DNA from: a secondary endosymbiont of Heteropsylla cubana
GTDB taxonomy: Bacteria; Pseudomonadota; Gammaproteobacteria; Enterobacterales; Enterobacteriaceae
NCBI RefSeq assembly: GCF_000287355.1
Contig: NC_018420.1
Coordinates: forward strand, 806,001-870,000
Length of the DNA stretch: 64,000 bases
Reading direction: 5' to 3'
Part shown: piece by piece, positions 57,133 through 64,000 of the stretch
Position numbering within the stretch: position 1 is the stretch's first letter
Layout: the number at the start of each line of letters is the position of its first letter
Position numbers and translations under genes: made by a program
The notes under the pieces: generated by a model
Databases searched by the model: none
What the model was told of the DNA's origin: nothing
The model's input: the letters and a program-made list of their open reading frames with translations, nothing else

Positions 57133-57483
57133 ATGTGTAAAAAAACTATTTTTAGTAAAATTATTTCTCGGGAAATTCCTGCTGATATCTTATATCAGGA
57201 TTCTTTAGTTACAGCTTTTCGCGATATTAACCCTCAAGCTCCAATCCATATCTTAATAGTTACTAATATAGAAATTCCCACTGTTAATGATATCACTATT
57301 GACCATGAAAATATGTTAGGGCACTTATTTAGCGTTGCAGTAAAGATGGCTCAACAAGAAGGGATTGACAAAGAGGGCTACCGGTTAATTGTGAATTGTA
57401 ATCAAAATGGCGAACAAGAAATTTATCATTTTCATATGCATCTTCTAGGCGGAAAACGGCTTGGAATCATGGTGAGTGAATAG
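57133..57483 (+). CDS. hinT: Purine nucleoside phosphoramidase HinT
   Basis: HIT-family hydrolase that cleaves AMP-lysine and AMP-N bonds, for example adenylates leaked from LysRS. The HIT motif HFHMHLL has His99, His101 and His103, with the active nucleophile conserved. 116 residues versus 119 in E. coli, ending earlier by a few. No obvious ribosome site precedes the ATG. Confidence 0.95.
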   Translation: MCKKTIFSKIISREIPADILYQDSLVTAFRDINPQAPIHILIVTNIEIPTVNDITIDHENMLGHLFSVAVKMAQQEGIDKEGYRLIVNCNQNGEQEIYHFHMHLLGGKRLGIMVSE

Positions 57484-57743
57484 ATTAAATATATATGATA
57501 ATTGTATAATAAATTTATTAGGTGGGATTGACTAAGTTGTTCTTTACTTAAGAGAAGATAAGAAAATTTTTTTCATGAATGCATCTGTGAGTAATAATGT
57601 TGTTTTTTTAGTTTCATATGCTTTTATTGATTACAAGTTATTAGTTTTATATCTATGATTTTTTATGTTAACAAAGCACCACTTTCCGAGTATGTTGTAC
57701 TACAACATTTAAAATATACCATTAAAAAGTATTATCTTAATTA

Positions 57744-58184
57744 TTAGATAAATTTTTTTAGCCAACTTTCTAGTATAATTACAGCTGCTTTTGCATCAAT
57801 GTTACTTTTTTTTAAAGCGCGATAACCGCCTGCTCTAAACAAGATCGCTCGAGCTTCTATGGTGCTTAAACGCTCATCGTGCAACACCACTTGAATAGAA
57901 AATCGACTTTGTATTTCTTTAGAAAACTTTCGAGCAAATTTAGTTATTGGTTGTTCGCTGTTGTTCATGTTTAGAGGTAACCCTACAACTATAGTATCTG
58001 GAAGCCATTCATTCAATATGTTTTCTATTTTTTTCCAATCAGGAACACCGTGACAAGCTTTCAATGCTTTTAGTGGTTGCGCTGTACAGGTTATGCGCTG
58101 ACCAACAGCAACACCGATACTACTCATACCAAAATCAAATGCCACAACACTACTACTAGATTTTATCACAATTTTTTTAATCAA
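57744..58184 (-). CDS. ruvX: YqgF/RuvX pre-16S rRNA nuclease
   Basis: RNase H-fold protein used for 16S rRNA 5'-end processing in E. coli. It has [35 protein letters not shown] and [11 protein letters not shown]. No ATG precedes the conserved core: the start is either TTG 58184, overlapping the old yqgE stop, or GTG 58169. In E. coli it overlaps the yqgE end in the same way (there with an ATG start), so coupling is lost with yqgE and the start may be weak. Core length equals the family. Confidence 0.9.
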   Translation of the reverse strand: MIKKIVIKSSSSVVAFDFGMSSIGVAVGQRITCTAQPLKALKACHGVPDWKKIENILNEWLPDTIVVGLPLNMNNSEQPITKFARKFSKEIQSRFSIQVVLHDERLSTIEARAILFRAGGYRALKKSNIDAKAAVIILESWLKKFI

Positions 58185-58554
58185 GCATGAACAGCTTGAT
58201 TAGTAATATTGTGGATACCAACTCCCAAGATTTTAGCTGCAGCTTGCCATTAATTTGAAATAGGAGTCTTAAATAGACTCTCGTTTTTTTTAGAAGGACT
58301 AGTAAACCAGGCATTATTGATTAATTCTTTCTCAGGTTGATTTTTGTCCCAACTAGCATTTCCAATGCCACTAAAATATCATCGGGTTGCTTGGATGCTC
58401 CTAGCGTTTCTAAAACATCTTTTGATGTAGTGAGCATTATTTTAGCAGAAAAGTTGATACTGGCATTCAATTTATCACGGTGCATATGTAAAATAGAACC
58501 ACGATCCTCTGCTAAGGAGTCACCAAAAAAATATAGGTTCATTTGAGTTAACAT
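58181..58554 (-). pseudogene. yqgE: yqgE (algH) pseudogene
   Basis: Between gshB and ruvX, as in E. coli. From ATG 58554 the frame reads MLTQMNLYFF, then [33 protein letters not shown] and LVAL. In E. coli about 65 residues separate the MNL start from the GGPLAEDRG stretch, so an internal deletion joined the start to the middle. After LVAL a frameshift occurs, the ORF ending at 58321. The true continuation [29 protein letters not shown] and KILGVGI reads on in another frame with one stop to TGA 58181-58183. The protein is therefore lost. Its role in the family is unknown. Confidence 0.93.
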
Positions 58555-58869
58555 CGATCTCTCGATTGTTTAGGATAATATTGATTTTTTTAGGAAAATT
58601 TTTAACAAGTAATACTTAACAGATTTATTTATTATAAGTCCTATTGCTCTTTTATTATCATGTTTAAAAACATAAATAATCGAGCGTGTAAATAATAAGT
58701 CATCTAGTGACAGCATTGCAATAAGAAAATAATACTGTCAATTGATGTTTTTATTAGGATATATTGATATTTTTATACTTTGAGACGATATGTAGTAGGC
58801 GCTTTCAATATTAAAGAAATTCGCGCAAATCAGTAATATTGTACAACTGAACTGTCATATTTACGGAAA
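58555..58869. other. Spacer gshB to yqgE relic
   Basis: A/T-rich; probably the leader of decayed yqgE. No gene. Confidence 0.5.
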
Positions 58870-59826
58870 TTAGCGTTTTTTTAAAATTATGCGTTTTTCA
58901 ATTGCATCTAATAGTATTCCATTAATAGAAATAGGAAAGGCAGCCTCGATTTCGCACACGCAAGTAGGACTAGTGACATTAATTTCAGTTAGGTGCTGCC
59001 CTATTATATCTAGTCCAACAAAGATAAGTCCTTTTTTCTTCAACGTCGGAGCTAAAGCGTCAGCTATTTTCCAATCATTTTTAGTTAACGGTCGTACTTC
59101 ACCCTGCCCACCAGCGATAAGATTGCCACGAGTTTCACCAATTTTAGGAATTCGTGCTAAACAGTAAGGGATCGTTTTACCGTCTATCACAAATACTCGT
59201 TTATCCCCATCTTTAATAGACGGTAAATAATTTTGAGCCATACAAAAATTACGTCCGTAACCAGTAAGATTTTCAATAATTACTGTTAGGTTTGGATCTC
59301 TTGATTTAATATGAAAAATTGATTGACCGCCCATACCATTGAGAGGTTTTAAGATAATGTCACCGTGTTTCTTCCAAAATGCGCGAAGATGTGCATCTTT
59401 TTTGCTTACCAGGGTATCTGGGGTATATTTCGGAAACCACATGGTAAATAATTTTTCGTTACAGTCTCGCAAACTTTGTGGTTTATTGACAACAAGAACC
59501 CCTTGATGTTCAGCTATTTCGAGAATATAAGTAGCATATAAAAAATCACGGTCAAAAGGTGGGTTTTTACGCATTAAGATGATATCTAACATCTCAAGAT
59601 TGATATCCTCTTCATTGTTAAATGTGTAATAGGGTGTATGTTCTTTTTTTACAGAAAGTACTTGAGTTGAGGCTCTCGCTTTACCAGCTGATAGATATAG
59701 GGAGTTCATTTCCATGTAATAAATTTTATAACCACGATTTTGTGCTTCTAGAAGCATAGCAAAGCTAGTGTCTTTTTGAATATTAATTGTAGAAATCGGA
59801 TCCATTACAATTCCAAGCTTAATCAT
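58870..59826 (-). CDS. gshB: Glutathione synthetase
   Basis: ATP-grasp enzyme that joins glycine to gamma-glutamylcysteine. The 318-residue product starts MIKLGIVMDPIS and carries RGNLIAGGQGEVRPL, GLIFVGLDIIG and EINVTSPTC, all conserved family stretches, at full E. coli length (316). Upstream rsmE is missing. gshA is not in this window. Confidence 0.96.
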   Translation of the reverse strand: MIKLGIVMDPISTINIQKDTSFAMLLEAQNRGYKIYYMEMNSLYLSAGKARASTQVLSVKKEHTPYYTFNNEEDINLEMLDIILMRKNPPFDRDFLYATYILEIAEHQGVLVVNKPQSLRDCNEKLFTMWFPKYTPDTLVSKKDAHLRAFWKKHGDIILKPLNGMGGQSIFHIKSRDPNLTVIIENLTGYGRNFCMAQNYLPSIKDGDKRVFVIDGKTIPYCLARIPKIGETRGNLIAGGQGEVRPLTKNDWKIADALAPTLKKKGLIFVGLDIIGQHLTEINVTSPTCVCEIEAAFPISINGILLDAIEKRIILKKR

Positions 59827-61323
59827 TTTATATTCCTTGATCTAAATGGAGGAGTGTTTTTTTAAAAACGAGAATGATAGAGCTTATTAAATAGCACTTA
59901 CACGATGTAATTAAAATACTTACGAGATAAATGTCATGATATTGATAAAAACTATATTATAATTACCTTGCCATACTTGTTTTCATGGTATTATAATTAA
60001 CCGATTTTAATCAAATAAAATTAAAGATACTTAAATAATTAAGTACTTTTTTATTATTTATTATTTGCTTTATTTTCCAAAAGATCATTTCTATAACATT
60101 TTTTTCGATAGGAAGATATCTAAAAAAACGTACAAGTTAAGTATTTCGAGGTTTTATAAAATGGTTTAACATTGTTTTTTTTATTTGTTTGAGAAGACTT
60201 ATCATTAAAGAAGTACTCTAGTGCTATTATGTTTTAGAATGCATTTGCTATTGCCATAGTGATTATTTGAATGTTATTTTGTGTAAATTCCTATTTTATT
60301 ATGAATTCTTACTGTTAGGTTGAGTATTAAAATAATCTTGCATATATTATAATCAATTGATTTTTTTTAAACTTGATAGAGAGATTTTCTTAATTAAAGT
60401 ACGATCGCATTAATTTTAATATCTGAATAAGCAATAATTATAAAAAAATATATGTAGTGAAATTTAAAAAACATAGAATTAGAATCAATATGATTTGTAA
60501 ATTTTATCATAGGATTAATAAAGATAACCACCTCATTATTTTTTTTTGTTTTAATATAAACGATATTTAAAATGTTAAATGATTTTTTTTAACTTAAATT
60601 TAAATTTTAAACTTTAAACAAAGGTTTAAAATCAAAAAAAAAAGAAATAATTTAAGACTAAAATGGACATGTTAAGCATAAAATAAAGATCGTTTAATTT
60701 AAATATATCTTAAAATGAAGAAATGGATGAAAATTTTATATAAGTTCTTTCTACAATGGTAGAAAATCATTGCGCGTATAATCTATAACAATAACAGCTG
60801 ATAATAACATTGATGATGGGTTAATTTTATAGATATAATCGTTTAATATTTTTGCCAAAAAATACCGGATCTAGTTTATAATTAACATTATAGATATAAG
60901 TTATTAAGATTCTAAATTTTTAATTTAAAGCAAATGACGACGCTACAGAAAAAACTTAAATGTCATCGGATCCCGTGTAATTAAAAAATCCTTGAGTATT
61001 ATTTTGAAATGTTTATAGGTTTAAAATAAGTCTGCATAACTATACTTTTCAAGTATCCTAATATCGTAGAAATTGTTATATTAAAAAAATATCTCTAATG
61101 AGAAAATAGCGGATAGTAGTGTTGAGATATTTTTTTAATAATTATTTTATATTTTTAGCGTTAGAGTGATTTTTGGTTTTTTAATGTTCTTGTTTGAAAG
61201 TTTTTCTCAAACACTTCCAGGTTAAAAATGCAATATAATTTATAGTTAGTAAAAATATAATTGAAAATTTATAGATATTTGTCGTAATGACAATGGTCAT
61301 AGTTTAGAACAGTTGAGATAGAC
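59827..61323. other. Intergenic, no gene seen
   Basis: 1.5 kb of A/T-rich DNA between divergent gshB and zipA, with no trace of rsmE or cysZ recognised. Confidence 0.5.
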
Positions 61324-62358
61324 ATGATGCAAGATTTGCGTCTAATATTATTTTTCGTGGGCACAATTGCTATTATCGTATTGTTGTTACATGGTTTGTG
61401 GGTCGTTCGTAAAGAGCGATTTCCAGTGTTGCGTAACTTCCAACTAAAAAAAGTAAAAAAAATAAATCAGACGCAAGAGGATCTACTTCAGTTTCAAAAA
61501 AATAACAAAGGAAATAAACTCTGTTCTAGTGTTTTACATCATGAACAAAGTCGTAACATGAAACATGTTGATACATTACCATCTTTATCTCAATCAAAAA
61601 AAGGTGCAGCTCTAAAAAAATACGATGACACTATAGATCCCATCTTACATAATAGCATTAACTGCTTTTGCTCTACTATAGACGATAATTTTAACAAAAA
61701 GATGGATGCATCTTCTAATATAGAAGATGCATCTACATTTAAACAGATAATTAGTGATGTTAATAAATATCATACCAATAAAACAGATGTATTTGATCAG
61801 CACTCTTTATCTCTACCTCGACTGAATCGTACAATTGTTTCCAAAATCGATAAACAGATATTGAAATCTTCCGAAGAAACTGTGACTTCTATTTTAAATA
61901 GGTGTGTACAAAAAAAGAGAAATAAGATAAAAGGAAAAGAAATTATTTTAGTACTGCATATTGCGGCTCATGAAGGTAGTGTTTTAGGAGGAGAAGCATT
62001 ACTGAAAATTGTTTTGCAAGCTGGATTTCATTTTGGAGACATGAATATATTTCATCGTCATCTTAATCCTAGCGGTAGCGGACCAATATTATTTAGTTTG
62101 GTGAATATGGTTAAACCAGGTTCCTTTTCCTTAGAAAAAATTGCAGATTTTAGTACTCCAGGTGTCTCTGTTTTTATGACAGTACCAACAGCTTATGGTG
62201 ATTCTTATCAAAACCTTAAATTAATGTTACAAGCAGCTAATCGTATAACCTCTGATTGCGGTGCTCGCCTCCTTGACGATGAACGATCTATAATCACCTC
62301 GGAAAAAATAGATGACTATAAAGATCGAATTCAGAGAGTGTTATATGAAACTTCATAG
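61324..62358 (+). CDS. zipA: Cell division protein ZipA
   Basis: Membrane anchor of FtsZ. It begins MMQDLRLILFFVGTIAIIVL, as in E. coli, a single N-terminal membrane helix, then an unstructured linker, then the FtsZ-binding domain at about residues 205-344 (LHIAAHEGSVLGGEALLKIV, GDMNIFHRHL, SGPILFSLVNMVKPG). The linker is not the Pro/Gln-rich one of E. coli but Ser/Lys/Asn/Asp-rich. ligA, usually downstream, is absent. Shows the symbiont keeps its own division machinery. Confidence 0.95.
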   Translation: MMQDLRLILFFVGTIAIIVLLLHGLWVVRKERFPVLRNFQLKKVKKINQTQEDLLQFQKNNKGNKLCSSVLHHEQSRNMKHVDTLPSLSQSKKGAALKKYDDTIDPILHNSINCFCSTIDDNFNKKMDASSNIEDASTFKQIISDVNKYHTNKTDVFDQHSLSLPRLNRTIVSKIDKQILKSSEETVTSILNRCVQKKRNKIKGKEIILVLHIAAHEGSVLGGEALLKIVLQAGFHFGDMNIFHRHLNPSGSGPILFSLVNMVKPGSFSLEKIADFSTPGVSVFMTVPTAYGDSYQNLKLMLQAANRITSDCGARLLDDERSIITSEKIDDYKDRIQRVLYETS

Positions 62359-63129
62359 TTTTTAGGCATGTCTTTTTAAAACGTATAGTCCATATCGTAT
62401 TTTAATGCTTTATATGCACGTATTAATGAGTGATTTTCTAATACAAGTAATATCAATGAGAAAATTAGACATCACACTAACCATTATGATATCTAAATAC
62501 TACTTTGAATGTAAAAAAATTCAAAAGCAGTTCCTTTTTTATTCACTAGTAATGAACTAAACTAAATTAACTTATAAATTCCATTTGATTGATAATCAGG
62601 GCATACATTTTATGCTAAATATATTTAAAAGAAAATATGTTGCATTATAGCGAACAAAAATCGTGACAGGAATATTCTTGAAATAGTGTTTAATAATACA
62701 AATCAGCATATCGTGTAATTAGTTATATTTTAAGATAACTATATCTTTTTAAACTATTTTTTTTATATTCACTAATAGAATAAAACTATTATATTTTTCT
62801 TTAAAAGAAAAAGGTATTTAATTCTAAATAAAACTTTAATTTTTTTAAATAATATTTTTTATTTAATATTTTACCAACATCTTAGAATTGACATAATACT
62901 AGTAAAATTAAAAAGATAACATGATGGAGAATTAGCAATAACATGCAATATTAATACAAAGTAATTAACGTTTTATTTATACAAATAAAACTATATTGTT
63001 TTAAATAAAAGTAAAGCGTTATATAAGATACTTATATAAACAAATACTACTGCAATAGTAGTGGTATTTGTTTTTACTTTATAGTATATTTTTTTAAATA
63101 TTTAAAAGTAGTTTAGCGGGCGACATCAT
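62359..63129. other. Intergenic, no gene seen
   Basis: 770 bp between zipA and suhB; contains the orphan terminator-like hairpin at its right end. No ligA relic. Confidence 0.5.
63040..63075 (+). terminator. Orphan terminator-like hairpin before suhB
   Basis: ACAAATAC...GTATTTGT closes an inner TACT/AGTA stem with a three-base bulge, followed by TTTTT. It points in the plus direction about 55 bp before suhB, yet no plus-strand gene ends just upstream. Confidence 0.5.
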
Positions 63130-63912
63130 ATGCATCCGATGCTCAACATTGCTATTCGCGCTGCGCGAAAAGCAGGAAAATTAATTTCACAATACTATGA
63201 AACACCTTCTATCTACGAAAACAAAACCAACTTTATTTCCACTTTCTGTCGGGAACTAGAACGATTAATTATTGAAGTTATTCGACGATTTTATCCACAA
63301 CATAGCGTTTATGCCGAAAAAAGTGGAGAACTAATAGGAAAGAACAATGATGTAAAATGGATTATTAATCCATTAGATAGTTCTACGAATTTTATTAAAC
63401 GTTTTCCTCATTTTTCTGTATCTATTGGCATATTAGTGAAAAGCTGCATGACAGTTGCAGTCATATATGATCCGATGCGCAATGAACTGTTTACTGCATC
63501 TCGAGGTCAAGGAGCACAATTAAACGGTTATCGTTTGCGTGGGGGCACAGAACGTGGTATAGAGAGCACTGTATTAGGCACTACTTTCTTGTTTAATACG
63601 CAAGAAAATTCTAGTAATTATATTTCCATAATAAGCAAGTTATTTCTAAAATGTAAAGCGTTTCGTTGCACAGGTTCACCATTGTTAGATTTAGCCTATG
63701 TCGCCGCAGGTCGTTTAGATGGATTTTTTGACATTGCTTTAAAACCATGCAGCTTTCTTAGCGGAGAACTTATAGTACGTGAAGCTGGAGGGTGGGTTAC
63801 CGATTTTATCGGTAGCCATAATTATTCTGTATCTGGGAACATCATAGCTGCTAATCCTAAATTATTGAAAGTAATAGTATCTACTATACGTAATGAATTG
63901 AAAAATTTTTAA
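63130..63912 (+). CDS. suhB: SuhB, inositol monophosphatase-like, catalytic residues altered
   Basis: E. coli SuhB is an inositol monophosphatase and also part of the Nus antitermination complex on rRNA operons. The 260-residue product aligns throughout (MHPMLNIAIRAARKAGKLIS, YDPMRNELFTA, GQGAQLNGYRLRGGT). The active site is damaged: WVIDPLDGTTNF reads WIINPLDSSTNF, so the first metal Asp is Asn80, and the WD of the C-terminal motif WDFAAGE is Cys207-Ser208. Asp83 and Glu63 remain. The open frame is unbroken. Likely a non-enzymatic SuhB kept for RNA polymerase or ribosome work; this is inference. Confidence 0.93.
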   Translation: MHPMLNIAIRAARKAGKLISQYYETPSIYENKTNFISTFCRELERLIIEVIRRFYPQHSVYAEKSGELIGKNNDVKWIINPLDSSTNFIKRFPHFSVSIGILVKSCMTVAVIYDPMRNELFTASRGQGAQLNGYRLRGGTERGIESTVLGTTFLFNTQENSSNYISIISKLFLKCKAFRCTGSPLLDLAYVAAGRLDGFFDIALKPCSFLSGELIVREAGGWVTDFIGSHNYSVSGNIIAANPKLLKVIVSTIRNELKNF

Positions 63913-64000
63913 ACGCTTAATTTGTAATTAACAACTGTATAGTGTTATTAAGAAATTAAATATATAGCATTTTTTTTAATTTACGTGTCAAGAATATCTA

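Overview
The window looks like part of the strongly eroded, AT-rich chromosome of an insect-associated, host-restricted gammaproteobacterium of the Enterobacterales. The proteins align along their length with E. coli / Serratia-type orthologues. Several enterobacterial gene orders survive: mnmA-(hflD)-purB, rplM-rpsI, def-fmt, rlmN-rodZ-ispG-hisS-yfgM-bamB, ybeD-lipB-lipA, (yobF)-cspC, cysT-leuZ, ribF-ileS-lspA-(fkpB)-ispH, dnaB/qor divergent, and gshB-(yqgE)-ruvX. Names in brackets are genes now decayed. About 36 protein genes cover roughly half of the 64 kb. The rest is A/T-rich DNA with relics and hairpins but no transposases, phage genes or CRISPR. This low density with many recognisable relics suggests a symbiont in mid reduction. 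Serratia symbiotica-like or Sodalis-/Arsenophonus-like lineages are possible, but the species is my inference.

Layout. 1-4.6 kb: purB and mnmA flank an eroded hflD. 6-6.9 kb: ribosomal operon rplM-rpsI with a clear terminator. 8.2 kb: an isolated 5S rRNA gene. 9.2-14.3 kb: fmt, def, tRNA-Thr, trxB, tsaC. 15.5-16.2 kb: mutH pseudogene. 16.5-23.5 kb: the bamB-to-rlmN cluster, in which rodZ is broken after its membrane segment. 25-27 kb: lipoate synthesis and attachment. 28-32 kb: gmhA, cspC with a frameshifted yobF, efp. 32.6-39.5 kb: tRNA-Leu, tRNA-Cys, ddlA, plsC, and a yoaE that lacks its C-terminal domain. 41.8-48.2 kb: the ribF-ileS-lspA-ispH cluster. 49.6-54.1 kb: dnaB, qor, folE. 54.4-63.9 kb: cca, hinT, ruvX, a yqgE relic, gshB, zipA, suhB.

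Retained functions are informational (ribosomal proteins, 5S rRNA, aminoacyl-tRNA synthetases, tRNA modification and CCA repair, EF-P, formyl-Met cycle, helicase), plus the end of isoprenoid synthesis (ispG, ispH), lipoate, FAD/FMN, tetrahydrofolate, glutathione and thioredoxin redox. Some envelope functions also remain (bamB, lspA, plsC, gmhA, ddlA, zipA), so the cell probably keeps a Gram-negative envelope and divides itself. Mismatch repair is damaged (mutH), which fits the homopolymer G/C tracts seen here.

I found no novel multi-gene system. The most interesting items are a suhB that has lost several metal-binding residues while staying intact, a structured RNA leader in front of yoaE, a yobF frameshift upstream of cspC, broken rodZ and yqgE, an orphan 5S gene, loss of encoded CCA ends beside a retained cca, and several gene-less hairpins that probably mark terminators of vanished genes.
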